A DNA stretch of 45,124 nucleotides, taken from positions 1 through 45,124 of the forward strand of contig NZ_JMPJ01000039.1 of assembly GCF_000735345.1 (NCBI RefSeq), read 5' to 3'. Numbering within the stretch: position 1 is the first letter of the stretch; the number at the start of each line of letters is the position of its first letter. The position numbers and the translations under genes were made by a program. The notes under the pieces were generated by a model. That model had not been told where the DNA came from and did no database searches. It was given only the letters and a program-made list of their open reading frames with translations. The stretch comes from Ewingella americana ATCC 33852 (GTDB lineage: Bacteria > Pseudomonadota > Gammaproteobacteria > Enterobacterales > Enterobacteriaceae). Of the stretch, positions 28,166 through 42,444 are shown piece by piece.

Positions 28166-29152
28166 ATGAATCAAGATAACAATAATATGATGAAAAGTCA
28201 TCGTAGTGACTCACAAGATACTATTGACTTAATTGACATTTTAATACAGCTAAAAAATGGCAAGTTTACCATCATTGCTTTTGTCATTATCGCCGTGATT
28301 ATTGCAGGCATTTACGTCTTTACCGTAAAAGAGAAATGGACTTCAAATGCAATTGTTACCTATCCAGATTCAGGACAAATAGCAAGCTATACTAATGCTA
28401 TGGGGGTTTTATATAGTCAGACTGGTAATGCACCAAATACTTTTGATGTCCAACAGCGTTTCTTTGGTCGTTTTAATTCTGCTATTTCTGCCTTAGCCGA
28501 GCAGTTAGATAACCAACAAGTACCGGAAACATTATCTATTACTTCAGCTAATAAAGATCAGGCAATTCCCTTAAGAATTAGTTATACCGCATACAGCGCG
28601 GCAGATGCACAGAAAACACTAACTACTTATATTCAGCAGATTAATAAGCGAGTTGTCACAGAGCTAAATGATGACTTGCAAACTAGCATTGATTCTACAC
28701 TTGGAGAGTTGAAAGAATCTCTGGCAAATAAAGAGAAAATTGCACAAGAGAAAAAAGATGAACGTCTGCAAGTATTAAACCAAGCACTTTTAACTGCTGA
28801 GCAATCCAACGTTAAAACACCGATTGTCCAACAAGCTGAAAGTCTTTCTGAGGATACACTCTTCGTTCTTGGTAGCACGGCGCTTTCCTCAATGATTAAG
28901 AACGAAGCAACTCGTCCATTACCGCTTGACGATAGTTATTTCAATACTCGTCAATTACTCTTATCTGTAACTGCTTTAAAAACAGTTACACCAACAACAT
29001 ATTCATTGCGTTATGTCATGAAACCTGACTTGCAAATCCGTGGTAGTGGTCCAAAGAAGGTGATTTCTTTAATATTGGGCGCACTTCTTGGTTTGATTGT
29101 GGGGTCAACAGTGGTTCTTACACGTAATAAGATTAAAAATTATAAAGCGTAA
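28166..29152 (+). CDS. wzz: O-antigen chain length determinant Wzz
   Basis: This 328-residue polysaccharide co-polymerase of the inner membrane controls O-antigen length together with Wzy. It has a cytoplasmic N terminus with IDLIDILIQLKNGK, a first membrane segment at about 34-54, a periplasmic domain with a helical stretch around 170-210, and a second membrane segment at about 299-319. The family motif before the second segment (PDLQIRGSGPKKV) is present. It is separately promoted and ends at a strong terminator. No ugd gene lies between gnd and wzz, unlike many enterobacteria. Confidence 0.95.
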   Translation: MNQDNNNMMKSHRSDSQDTIDLIDILIQLKNGKFTIIAFVIIAVIIAGIYVFTVKEKWTSNAIVTYPDSGQIASYTNAMGVLYSQTGNAPNTFDVQQRFFGRFNSAISALAEQLDNQQVPETLSITSANKDQAIPLRISYTAYSAADAQKTLTTYIQQINKRVVTELNDDLQTSIDSTLGELKESLANKEKIAQEKKDERLQVLNQALLTAEQSNVKTPIVQQAESLSEDTLFVLGSTALSSMIKNEATRPLPLDDSYFNTRQLLLSVTALKTVTPTTYSLRYVMKPDLQIRGSGPKKVISLILGALLGLIVGSTVVLTRNKIKNYKA

Positions 29153-29171
29153 GCTTTAAATGCTTCATTTC

Positions 29172-29205
29172 AAAAGGCCGGTTTAACCAAACCGGCCTTT
29201 TTTTT
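29172..29205. terminator. bidirectional terminator wzz/hisI
   Basis: AAAAGGCCGGTTT and AAACCGGCCTTTT are exact inverted repeats around a 4-nt loop, followed by a run of eight T. It sits between convergent wzz and the his operon end and can serve both. Confidence 0.95.
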
Positions 29206-29222
29206 ATCCAAATTTCTCTAAA

Positions 29223-29860
29223 TTACTTCTTATGTCTCTGTCGCAAGTTCTCAATCACCGTGCTCAGGTTCAAATCTTGATCCTGCAACAGCACTAGCAG
29301 GTGATATACCAGATCAGACGCTTCGTTGGTGAGTTCGAAACGGTCATTGACCGTGGCGGCGAGGGCGGTTTCTACGCCTTCTTCACCCACTTTTTGTGCA
29401 ATACGCTTGGTGCCGCTGGCGTAGAGTTTGGCGGTGTATGAACTCTCTGGATCAGCGTTTTTGCGTGAAGCCAGCAGTTCTTCCAGTTGGAACAGGAAAC
29501 CCCAGTCGGTAGCGGCAGGGTGGAAACAGCTGTTGTTGCCTTTGTGGCAGGTCGGGCCGATAGGGTTGACCAGCGCCAGCAAGGTGTCGTTATCACAGTC
29601 GGGATAGAGGCTGACCAGATTGAGGAAGTTGCCGGAGCTTTCGCCTTTGGTCCACAAGCGCTGCTTGGTTCGGGAATAGAAGGTCACTTTGCCAGAAGCC
29701 TGAGTTATCGTCAGGGCTTCCTGATTCATATACCCCATCATCAATACTTCGCCTGACACCGCGTGTTGGACGATGACTGGCATCAGATTGTCGACTTTCT
29801 CCCAGTCCAACTGGGCAATCTGTTCTTCGCTTAAACGCGCGTTATTCAAAGTTTCATTAC

Positions 29861-29864
<4 letters not shown>
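29223..29864 (-). CDS. hisI: phosphoribosyl-AMP cyclohydrolase / phosphoribosyl-ATP pyrophosphatase
   Basis: This 213-residue bifunctional enzyme performs steps 2 and 3 of histidine synthesis. The cyclohydrolase half includes [44 protein letters not shown] and the metal ligands in [11 protein letters not shown]. The pyrophosphatase half carries [13 protein letters not shown] and [17 protein letters not shown]. The GTG at 29864 overlaps the hisF stop as GTGA; a longer open frame running back inside hisF is not the gene. It is the last cistron of the his operon. Confidence 0.95.
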
Positions 29865-35477
<5,613 letters not shown>

Positions 35478-35481
35478 GGTC

Positions 35482-36381
35482 TTACTCCATCATTTTTTCG
35501 ATTGGTAAGACCAGAATCGAGCTGGCGCCTAACGCCTTCAGCTTTTCCATGGTTTCCCAGAACAGGGTTTCACTGCTGACCATGTGCATGGCGACGCGCT
35601 GCTGGTCACCTGCCAGTGGCAGAATAGTAGGGCGCTCGGCACCCGGCAGCAGGTCGATGATTTCGTCCAGACGCTCGCTTGGCGCGTGCAACATAATGTA
35701 TTTGGATTCGCGAGCCTGAATCACGCCCTGAATACGGGTCATCAGGCGGTCAATCAGCAGCTGCTTCTCTTGCGGCATTTCGCCGTCGCGCTGAATCAGG
35801 CAGGCTTTCGAACGATAAATGACTTCTACTTCGCGCAGGCCGTTGGCTTCTAAAGTTGCGCCGGTAGAGACTAAGTCACAAATGGCGTCGGCCAGACCGG
35901 CGCGCGGTGCCACTTCGACAGAACCGTTCAGCAGACAGGATTTGAACTCTACGCCTTGCTTGTCGAGGTACTGTTTAAGGATGTGTGGGTAAGAGGTGGC
36001 GATACGGGCATTTTGCAGGCTTTGCGGGCCGGTGTAGTCACAATCCAGCGGCGTGGCTAAAGACAGGCGGCAGCCACCGAAGTCCAGACGACGTAGGGTG
36101 AAGTAACGCGGGTCTTCGCCCTGTGCGCGGCGATTCAGCAGCTCTTCTTCCAGTACGTTTTCGCCGATAATACCCAAATCCACCACGCCGTCCATTACCA
36201 GCCCTGGGATATCGTCATCGCGCACGCGCAGGATGTCGATTGGCATATTCTCTGCGAAAGCGATCAGGCGCTGCTCTTGCAGGTTAATTTTGATCCCACA
36301 GCGTGCCAGCAGTTCACGTGAATCGTCGCTCAGGCGACCTGACTTCTGCATTGCTATCCGTAAACGTGATTTATCCAACAT
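35482..36381 (-). CDS. hisG: ATP phosphoribosyltransferase, long form
   Basis: This 299-residue first enzyme of histidine synthesis joins ATP and PRPP and is feedback-inhibited by histidine. The PRPP-binding stretch [14 protein letters not shown] is present. The C-terminal ~75 residues form the regulatory ACT-like domain of the long, HisZ-independent form. The ATG at 36381 has GAGG about 5 nt upstream. In this genome the mRNA between attenuator and hisG includes an ERIC-type repeat. Confidence 0.98.
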   Translation of the reverse strand: MLDKSRLRIAMQKSGRLSDDSRELLARCGIKINLQEQRLIAFAENMPIDILRVRDDDIPGLVMDGVVDLGIIGENVLEEELLNRRAQGEDPRYFTLRRLDFGGCRLSLATPLDCDYTGPQSLQNARIATSYPHILKQYLDKQGVEFKSCLLNGSVEVAPRAGLADAICDLVSTGATLEANGLREVEVIYRSKACLIQRDGEMPQEKQLLIDRLMTRIQGVIQARESKYIMLHAPSERLDEIIDLLPGAERPTILPLAGDQQRVAMHMVSSETLFWETMEKLKALGASSILVLPIEKMME

Positions 36382-36434
36382 AAAAACCTCGACCTTATAA
36401 GTATTTGATTTTGTTGTGTTTGCTTAATCTTTTT

Positions 36435-36555
36435 ACCCAAAATAATTCGAGTGACAGGAAGGCGGCCAGTGAACGAATCCCGATGAGCTTACTGAAGTAA
36501 GTGATTCGGGTGAGTAAAAGCAGCCAACGCACCTGTAACTTGAATTATGAAGGGT
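36435..36555. repeat. ERIC-type intergenic palindromic repeat
   Basis: This ~121-bp imperfect palindrome starts ACCCAAAATAATTCGAGT and ends with its near complement CTTGAATTATGAAGGGT. The central arms (GAGCTTACTGAAGTAAGTGA, with CCAACGCACCTG nearby) match the core of enterobacterial ERIC/IRU elements as I remember them. It lies between the his attenuator terminator and hisG, so it is transcribed in the his mRNA after read-through. No second copy was seen in the window. Confidence 0.8.
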
Positions 36556-36561
36556 AGGGGC

Positions 36562-36595
36562 AAAAAAAAACCCTCGGAAGACAATCTTCCGAGGG
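36562..36595 (-). terminator. his operon attenuator (terminator hairpin)
   Basis: On the minus strand CCCTCGGAAG, a 5-nt loop and CTTCCGAGGG are followed by nine T. It lies about 65 nt after the hisL stop. An upstream stem (CTGGAAGA/TCTTCCAG at 36641-36634 and 36624-36617) can pair alternatively with the GGAAGAT of the terminator's 5' arm. This gives the mutually exclusive structures of classical his attenuation. Confidence 0.95.
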
Positions 36596-36659
36596 CTCTC
36601 TTTAGGTTCTGCGCCACTGGAAGATCTTAACAGTCTTCCAGCACCAAACGCCTGAAAGA

Positions 36660-36707
36660 CTAGTCAGGGTGATGGTGATGATGGTGGTTGAACAGAACGT
36701 TAGTCAT
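36660..36707 (-). CDS. hisL: his operon leader peptide
   Basis: The 15-residue peptide MTNVLFNHHHHHHPD has six consecutive histidine codons (E. coli has seven) and ends with TAG. Ribosome stalling at these codons when charged His-tRNA is scarce favours the antiterminator and lets transcription enter hisG. It is too short for ordinary gene callers. It is followed directly by the alternative RNA stems and the attenuator. Confidence 0.96.
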   Translation of the reverse strand: MTNVLFNHHHHHHPD

Positions 36708-36766
36708 GTGTGTATCTCTAGTCAGTGATGCTTATTAACTGCGTCGTGAATACCGTTAGAAGTATC

Positions 36767-36796
36767 ATTCACAGCGCGTATCAATTCTTGTGTCAA
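36767..36796 (-). promoter_or_regulatory. candidate his operon promoter
   Basis: A perfect -35 TTGACA occurs on the minus strand at 36796-36791, about 85 nt before hisL. Seventeen bp further on is TGTGAA, a poor -10, so the exact -10 is uncertain. Confidence 0.35.
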
Positions 36797-36947
36797 TAAA
36801 ACTAAACTATCAGGTGGCCGCGACGCAACCTTTTTTTAGGATGATAAATTTTTCTTATCTCGTGCTCTACTTTCATCTAAAACGTGAATGATCGGCGGGT
36901 GGACCCAGTCTGTAACATTTATAAGAAAAAGCTGACAGCTTCCGACA

Positions 36948-36976
36948 TTGCCTGAACGAATGAACAGGCATAAATT
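36948..36976 (+). promoter_or_regulatory. candidate yeeZ promoter with embedded palindrome
   Basis: TTGCCT (36948-36953), 17 bp, then TAAATT (36971-36976) form a sigma-70-like promoter about 90 nt before yeeZ. GCCTG (36950-36954) and CAGGC (36965-36969) are inverted repeats covering the -35 and spacer, resembling an operator. The rest of the 357-nt hisL-yeeZ gap holds the his promoter and nothing else I recognise. Confidence 0.4.
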
Positions 36977-37064
36977 GTTAAACTAAGTGAAGTGAGAAGT
37001 GGAATGAGAAGTTTTCGACCTTGATCATGCAGGAACGCATGGCGCGAACAGAATGGAGTAATAA

Positions 37065-37895
37065 ATGAAAAAAGTCGCAATAGTGGGGTTGGGGTGGTTA
37101 GGTATGCCACTCGCAATGTCTCTGGCCATGAAGGGGTATGAGGTTGTCGGCAGCAAGACTACGCCTGACGGCGTCGACGCCGCGCGCATGTGTGGTATCA
37201 ACTGTTTCCCTCTGGTATTCAAGCCGGAGATGGAGTGTGAAGCCGCCGATCTGGACGTGCTATTAAATGTCGACGCGCTGATCATCACTCTGCCAGCACG
37301 CCGGACGGTGGAAGGCAGTGAGCTCTATTTTCAGGCAGTGCAGCAGCTGGTGGACAGCGCGCTGGCCTATAATGTCGGCCGCATCATCTTTACCAGCTCG
37401 ACGTCTGTTTATGGTGATGGCACGGGAACCATGCGTGAGAATTCGCCGCTGAGTCCAGTTACGCCGAGCGGCAGAGTGCTTGAGGAGCTGGAAAATTGGT
37501 TCCATCGCCTGCCTAATACCTCAGTCGATGTGCTCAGGCTTGCAGGCTTAGTGGGGGCCGATCGCCACCCGGGAAGATTCCTTGCTGGCAAAACTGACGT
37601 GCAGGGCGGGGATGATGGTGTGAATCTGGTGCATCAGGATGATGTGATTGAGGCCATCACGCTGCTGCTCGGTTTGCCAAAAGGCGGGCACACCTACAAC
37701 TTATGCGCGCCAGTGCATACGCAAAAACGTCACTTCTATCCAGCCTTTGCTCGCCAGCTGGGGCTGACCGAACCGCAGTTTGCTGAAGTTGCTGAAAATC
37801 AGCCGAAGGGCAAGTTAATCGACGGCAGTCTTATCTGCAAAGAGCTGGGTTTTGAGTATCAATACCCTGATCCTGAAATGATGCCCGTGAGTTAA
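37065..37895 (+). CDS. yeeZ: YeeZ-like NAD(P)-binding SDR protein
   Basis: This 276-residue protein is close to E. coli YeeZ (274 residues), which is also located beside hisL. It has an N-terminal dinucleotide site VGLGWLGMPLA, then ITLPARR, IIFTSSTSVYGD, SGRVLEELE, LRLAGLVGADRHPGRFLAGK and a conserved end ELGFEYQYPDPEMMP. The fold is that of extended sugar-nucleotide epimerases, but the substrate is not established. GGAG lies 8 nt before the ATG. A strong terminator follows. Confidence 0.93.
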   Translation: MKKVAIVGLGWLGMPLAMSLAMKGYEVVGSKTTPDGVDAARMCGINCFPLVFKPEMECEAADLDVLLNVDALIITLPARRTVEGSELYFQAVQQLVDSALAYNVGRIIFTSSTSVYGDGTGTMRENSPLSPVTPSGRVLEELENWFHRLPNTSVDVLRLAGLVGADRHPGRFLAGKTDVQGGDDGVNLVHQDDVIEAITLLLGLPKGGHTYNLCAPVHTQKRHFYPAFARQLGLTEPQFAEVAENQPKGKLIDGSLICKELGFEYQYPDPEMMPVS

Positions 37896-37921
37896 TTAGC
37901 TAGTTAGCTAATCAATTGAAT

Positions 37922-37952
37922 AAACCCTCTCAATCAATAGAGGGTTTTTTTT
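37922..37952 (+). terminator. terminator of yeeZ
   Basis: AAACCCTCT and AGAGGGTTT flank an 8-nt loop and end in a run of eight T, 27 nt past the yeeZ stop. Confidence 0.93.
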
Positions 37953-38760
37953 CGATTAGATATAAAGACCGCCGATGAATAACAGGAAATAAGGTGAAAA
38001 AGTTTCACTGTTAACGTTTTCAGTTCAACTTTTAATTATTTATTGTTCGATATTGAGCTGCTTTTATTACCAATAAAATGACAAATGTGTGATGGATATT
38101 TTAATTATTCTTTACTGTTGCTGGGTGAAATAAATTTCTAACAGCCTTAAACCGGCTTCTGCTAGCGCTTTTGGGCCGCTGAATACCATGCCTTATGTTG
38201 TCCGCGTAATAAAATTCCTAAGACTAGTCTGAGCATTTCCTCTTCGATGGCATAAAACTCTTTTTAGGTTTGCCCCTAAAGTTTCCGTTCCCTGTGCCGA
38301 TACCCCAGTTGCCCGCAGATCGGGCCACACACTTCACCCTGACTTCTGTATCCTCCTTGAGGGCAGAAGGTTTTCTGCTGCAAAAATTATTTGTTACACA
38401 CCTTGACTTTGTACACTTATAAAGCCGTACTTACTGACGGTATCCCCACGCTTATTCCTGAATTAACCTGAAAAACCTTCCTAAACAGTACTTCAACGAC
38501 CATTTTTTAAAGAACAAGCTATTTTTAAAGCAATCTGGATTTTTTGCTATCAAAAGTCACTTTTGTGAATTTTTAGGCTAAAAATGATGCATTAATCATG
38601 TTTTTGTATGGTTAATTTGGCTTTATTTAGATGTTGTACTAAATGATCTAAAAATGAATGAAAAAACGGGGCTGAGAAGGGATTTTAAGACGCATTTTTA
38701 CTTTTGGATAAATTTTGAGCTGTTTTTTTACTCAAATCACTCTTTTTGGATAAAAATAAG
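37953..38760. other. long AT-rich non-coding region upstream of the flhDC promoter
   Basis: About 800 nt contain no open frame with coding character on either strand. Within it are a higher-GC patch (about 38150-38400), a GCAGAA/TTCTGC hairpin at 38363-38378, a TTTAGG/CCTAAA hairpin at 38263-38280 and a perfect palindrome AGACTAGTCT at 38221-38230. None resembles a known RNA or insertion sequence to me. It may hold distal flhDC control sites or decayed sequence. Confidence 0.5.
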
Positions 38761-38769
38761 TTTTATTTT

Positions 38770-38785
38770 TGTGACGCACATCACA
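38770..38785 (+). promoter_or_regulatory. CRP-cAMP binding site for flhDC
   Basis: TGTGA-CGCACA-TCACA is a perfect match to both half-sites and the 6-bp spacing of the CRP consensus. Its centre (38777.5) is about 71.5 bp before the proposed transcription start, the same class I geometry reported for E. coli flhDC. Confidence 0.85.
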
Positions 38786-38813
38786 CTTTATCCAAAATTC
38801 GCTGAGGGCGAGA

Positions 38814-38842
38814 TTGTATGTGCTAATGATTCGGGGTTACAT
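38814..38842 (+). promoter_or_regulatory. candidate flhDC promoter
   Basis: TTGTAT (38814-38819), 17 bp and TTACAT (38837-38842) predict a start near 38849. It is supported by the CRP site upstream and an RcsAB box just downstream. The resulting leader is about 360 nt, longer than the ~200 nt known in E. coli. Confidence 0.6.
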
Positions 38843-38853
38843 TTGCGTCGTAT

Positions 38854-38867
38854 TAAGATTAATCCTA
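38854..38867 (+). promoter_or_regulatory. RcsAB box in the flhDC leader
   Basis: TAAGATTAATCCTA matches 12 of 14 positions of the RcsAB box consensus TAAGAATATTCCTA. It lies about 5 nt after the predicted transcription start, the same place where RcsB-RcsA represses flhDC in E. coli. It suggests that envelope stress and capsule signalling switch off motility here too. Confidence 0.75.
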
Positions 38868-39209
38868 ATAATGTATGTAAAAGCGTTTCACTGAATGACA
38901 CGCAATCACAGCAACGGACCCTGCCGAAAAGCTACAACTGATAAATTATTAAATTTAATTAGCCGTGAAATTGTCACATTTATAGTTTACATCAGGAACT
39001 ACTTTGTATTGGCGGTGAATCATAAACCGCGAGATAAACCCGTTTTGTCCTCGCAAACATTTCTTTGAAAAAATGAAATGTGATGTTCATCGTCCAATGG
39101 CCAATTGTTTTGATAGTAAAAAAATACTCTGTCGGACTTAAAAACCAAACAGTGATTATATCTATCAACCAGTTATGAATTCATAGCTGACGGTATGGGG
39201 TAAACAAGC

Positions 39210-39554
39210 ATGTCAGAATTGCTTAAACATATTTATGACATCAATCTGTCATATTTGCTGTTAGCACAGCGGTTAATAAACGACGAAAAGGCTTCCGCGA
39301 TGTTCCGCTTGGGGATCGACGATGTCATGGCTGATGCGTTGGGGAGCCTTACTTTGCCGCAAATGGTGAAGTTGGCTGAAACGAATCAGTTGCTGTGTCA
39401 GTTTCGTTTCGACGACAGCAAGACAATTGAACGTCTGACCCAAGAGTCGCGAGTGGATGATCTTCAGCAAATCCACACAGGTATCCTGTTGTCTAGCCAT
39501 TTGCTGAAAGGGCTTTCAGCTAAAGACAGCAGCGCCTCTAAGAAAAGGGCATAA
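39210..39554 (+). CDS. flhD: flagellar master regulator subunit FlhD
   Basis: This 114-residue helical protein is nearly identical in pattern to E. coli FlhD ([55 protein letters not shown]). It forms the FlhD4C2 complex that activates class 2 flagellar promoters. It is followed after 2 nt by flhC. A variable, basic C terminus (SSASKKRA) is normal. Confidence 0.98.
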   Translation: MSELLKHIYDINLSYLLLAQRLINDEKASAMFRLGIDDVMADALGSLTLPQMVKLAETNQLLCQFRFDDSKTIERLTQESRVDDLQQIHTGILLSSHLLKGLSAKDSSASKKRA

Positions 39555-39556
39555 CC

Positions 39557-40186
39557 ATGTCCTCGATAAAAGCATCATCGACACCGAAAGAGGCTGCGGC
39601 CAAACCCGTCGAGAAAAGTATTGTTCAGGAAGCGCGGGATATTCAGTTAGCGATGGAGTTGATTTCGCTGGGTGCCCGTTTACAGATGCTGGAAAGTGAA
39701 ACGCAGCTTAGCCGTGGTCGGTTAATCAAACTCTACAAGGAGCTGCGTGGTAGCCCTCCACCGAAAGGGATGTTGCCGTTCTCCACCGACTGGTTCATGA
39801 CGTGGGAACAGAACATTCACTCCTCCATGTTCTACAACGCCTACACCTTCTTGATGAAGAGTGGGCATTGCAATGGCGTTGAGGCGGTTATCAAGGCATA
39901 TCGTCTGTATCTGGAGCAGTGTCCAGAGCAGCCGGGTGAAGCGCCAATTTTGGCTCTGACTCGTGCATGGACACTGGTTCGATTCGTTGACAGCGGCATG
40001 CTGCAACTCTCTTCCTGTAATTGCTGCGATGGTTCTTTTATTACCCATGCACACCAGCCACGTCACGGTTTTGTGTGCAGTCTTTGCCAACCGCCTTCAC
40101 GAGCAGTAAAAAAACGTAAACTTTCCCCGGAAGCTGCCGATAGTACATCTCAAGAGCTGGACGAAAAGGTCAAGCGCGCGGTTTGA
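39557..40186 (+). CDS. flhC: flagellar master regulator subunit FlhC
   Basis: This 209-residue partner of FlhD binds DNA. The zinc-binding cysteines are C154, C157, C174 and C177 (SSCNCCDG and CSLCQPP), the E. coli positions shifted by 17. The N terminus carries about 17 extra residues ([18 protein letters not shown]) before the conserved [18 protein letters not shown]. No later in-frame ATG or GTG lies before the conserved part, so the extension seems genuine. The core [15 protein letters not shown] is intact. Confidence 0.97.
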   Translation: MSSIKASSTPKEAAAKPVEKSIVQEARDIQLAMELISLGARLQMLESETQLSRGRLIKLYKELRGSPPPKGMLPFSTDWFMTWEQNIHSSMFYNAYTFLMKSGHCNGVEAVIKAYRLYLEQCPEQPGEAPILALTRAWTLVRFVDSGMLQLSSCNCCDGSFITHAHQPRHGFVCSLCQPPSRAVKKRKLSPEAADSTSQELDEKVKRAV

Positions 40187-40226
40187 GATGATGTGGGCAG
40201 CATAGTGCGAAAGGTCACGTGATGCT

Positions 40227-40251
40227 AAAGAGTGGTGAAATGCCACTCTTT
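40227..40251 (+). terminator. hairpin after flhC
   Basis: AAAGAGTGG and CCACTCTTT are exact inverted repeats around 7 nt, 40 nt past flhC. The T tract is only three long, so termination may be partial. The rest of the ~195-nt gap should hold the FlhDC-dependent mot promoter, which I could not locate firmly. Confidence 0.6.
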
Positions 40252-40380
40252 ACAATCCCTCCCCAACATCCCCAATAGTTTTGGTTGTCGGCTGACAAGA
40301 CAAAACCTCAATTCTCTCTTCAAGCGCGCTTCCTCTGGTCTGGCCTATACCCAAAAGCCACATCGAATTAAGGAATCATC

Positions 40381-41268
40381 GTGCTAGTACTCATCGGTTA
40401 CATCGTGGTCCTGGGCTCAGTCTTTGGCGGCTTCATGCTGGTTGGCGGCGAGCTGGGCGCGCTCTATCAGCCCGCAGAACTGCTGATCATCGGCGGCGCC
40501 GGTATTGGTGCGTTTCTGGTCGGCAACAACGGCAAAGCCATCAAATCGACACTTCGCGCACTGCCGAAACTGTTCCGCGCATCGCGTTACAGCAAGGCGC
40601 TGTACATGGATCTGATGGCGCTGCTCTATCGCTTACTCGCCAAATCGCGCCAGCAGGGGATGCTGTCGCTGGAAAACGACATCGATAATCCGCAGGAAAG
40701 CGATATTTTCACTAATTATCCGCGCATTCTTGCCGATAAACATTTGGTGGAATTTCTCACTGACTATCTGCGTCTGATGGTTAGCGGCAACATGAACGCC
40801 TTCGAAATCGAAGCGTTGATGGATGAAGAGATTGAAACCTACGAGCAAGAGAGCGAAGTGCCAGCCAATAGTCTGGCGCTGGTGGGGGATTCACTCCCGG
40901 CGTTCGGTATCGTGGCGGCGGTGATGGGGATTGTTCACACCTTAGCGGCGGCAGACCGTCCGGCTGCTGAACTGGGCGCACTGATTGCCCACGCCATGGT
41001 CGGTACCTTCCTCGGTATTTTGCTGGCTTACGGTTTTATCTCTCCGCTGGCTGCGGTGTTGCGCCAGAAATGCGCTGAGAACACCAAGATGATGCAGTGC
41101 ATTAAAGTGACTTTACTCTCGAGCCTGAATGGCTACGCGCCGCAGATTGCGGTCGAGTTTGGTCGTAAAACGCTTTACACCTCCGAGCGTCCTTCATTCG
41201 TCGAACTTGAAGATCACGTTCGTCAGGTTAAATCGCCTAACAAGCAAGCGGAAGAAGAAAACGTATGA
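40381..41268 (+). CDS. motA: flagellar stator protein MotA
   Basis: At 295 residues it equals E. coli MotA, the inner-membrane stator subunit that forms a proton channel with MotB. It has four membrane segments (about 2-20, 34-50, 170-190 and 200-222). The torque residues R90 and E98 in the cytoplasmic loop are conserved, as are the prolines in DSLPAFG and FISPLA. The start is GTG with AAGGA upstream. It overlaps motB by 4 nt. Confidence 0.98.
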   Translation: MLVLIGYIVVLGSVFGGFMLVGGELGALYQPAELLIIGGAGIGAFLVGNNGKAIKSTLRALPKLFRASRYSKALYMDLMALLYRLLAKSRQQGMLSLENDIDNPQESDIFTNYPRILADKHLVEFLTDYLRLMVSGNMNAFEIEALMDEEIETYEQESEVPANSLALVGDSLPAFGIVAAVMGIVHTLAAADRPAAELGALIAHAMVGTFLGILLAYGFISPLAAVLRQKCAENTKMMQCIKVTLLSSLNGYAPQIAVEFGRKTLYTSERPSFVELEDHVRQVKSPNKQAEEENV

Positions 41269-42440
41269 AGCATCAGAGTCATCCCATCGTTGTGGTGCGC
41301 AGGAAAAAGGGCAAGCACGGCGGCGGGCATCACGGCGGGTCGTGGAAGATTGCTTATGCCGACTTTATGACGGCGATGATGGCGTTCTTCCTGGTGATGT
41401 GGCTTATCTCCATTTCCAGCCCGAAAGAGCTGGTGCAGATTGCTGAATACTTCCGTACTCCATTAGCCGTGGCCATTACCAATGGCCCGCGCAGCAGTGA
41501 TGCAACCAGTCCGATCCCGGGCGGCGGGGATGACCCGACGCAGCAGGACGGCGAAGTGCATAAGATGATCCAGTCGCAGGGCGACCAGCGTGAAATCGGT
41601 GATTTGCAGCGTCTGCAAGAGAAGCTGGAGCAGATGCTGATTTCCGATCCGCGTCTGAAAGATTTGCGCCCGCACCTGATGATTAACCTCACCGAACAGG
41701 GGCTGCGTATCCAGATCATCGACAGCCAGAATCGCCCGATGTTCCAGTTGGGCAGCGCCACGGTTGAGCCTTACATGCGTTATATCCTGCGGGCGATAGC
41801 CCCGGTGCTGGATGATTTCCCTAACAAGATTAGCCTTGCCGGTCATACCGATGACATGCCTTACGCCATGGGCGAGCGCGGCTACAGCAACTGGGAGCTG
41901 TCTACCGATCGCGCCAACGCCTCGCGCCGTGAATTAACTGCCGGTGGCCTGAGCGAAGGCAAAGTGTTGCGCGTGATGGGCATGGGTTCGACCATGCAGT
42001 TGAAAGACCATCCGTCTGGCGACGCGATTAACCGCCGCATCAGCATTTTAGTGCTGAATAAACATGCCGAAGAGGCCATCGAGCGCGAAAACAGCGAGGG
42101 TGAAGCCGTCACCATTAGCGACGCGGGCGAACTGAAAAAAATGGTTCCGGGCAATGACACTGCGGCTCCGGCCCCGGTGGAACCGCCAAGTGCTAAAGCG
42201 TCATCGGCTTTCGCGCCGCACCTGACGTCCAAGGAACCGGCAGCAGAATCAACAACACCACCAACATCAGGGCAATCTTTACCGACGCAGCCCTCACAAG
42301 AACAACAACAACCCAAGAGTGAGACGGTGACTCCGGTAGGTTCTTCCTCGTCTAACAGACCAACCACGGCTGTTCCTGCCGCGGCGGACGTTACGGCGCA
42401 ACCGGCATCATCGGCAAGCCGCGATTCACAGCAGAGGTGA
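41265..42440 (+). CDS. motB: flagellar stator protein MotB with extended C terminus
   Basis: This 391-residue protein has a basic N terminus and one membrane helix carrying the proton-binding D33 ([18 protein letters not shown]). An OmpA-like peptidoglycan-binding domain occupies about 165-275 ([35 protein letters not shown]). From about 290 there is a ~100-residue tail rich in P, S, T, A and Q. This makes it about 80 residues longer than E. coli MotB (308). The tail is probably disordered in the periplasm. Confidence 0.96.
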   Translation: MKHQSHPIVVVRRKKGKHGGGHHGGSWKIAYADFMTAMMAFFLVMWLISISSPKELVQIAEYFRTPLAVAITNGPRSSDATSPIPGGGDDPTQQDGEVHKMIQSQGDQREIGDLQRLQEKLEQMLISDPRLKDLRPHLMINLTEQGLRIQIIDSQNRPMFQLGSATVEPYMRYILRAIAPVLDDFPNKISLAGHTDDMPYAMGERGYSNWELSTDRANASRRELTAGGLSEGKVLRVMGMGSTMQLKDHPSGDAINRRISILVLNKHAEEAIERENSEGEAVTISDAGELKKMVPGNDTAAPAPVEPPSAKASSAFAPHLTSKEPAAESTTPPTSGQSLPTQPSQEQQQPKSETVTPVGSSSSNRPTTAVPAAADVTAQPASSASRDSQQR

Positions 42441-42444
42441 TCAC

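Noticed and set aside
36660-36707. Run of GTG/ATG triplets that looks like a simple repeat on the plus strand
   Set aside because: It is the complement of the histidine codons of the hisL leader peptide.
38219-38232. Possible distal RcsAB box TAAGACTAGTCTGA
   Set aside because: It matches only 10 of 14 consensus positions and lies about 600 nt before the proposed promoter; the 38854-38867 site is better in sequence and position.
38654-38941. A 95-codon open frame upstream of flhD
   Set aside because: It has no recognisable domain, is AT-driven and Phe-rich, lacks a ribosome-binding site, and overlaps the CRP site, promoter and RcsAB box of flhDC.
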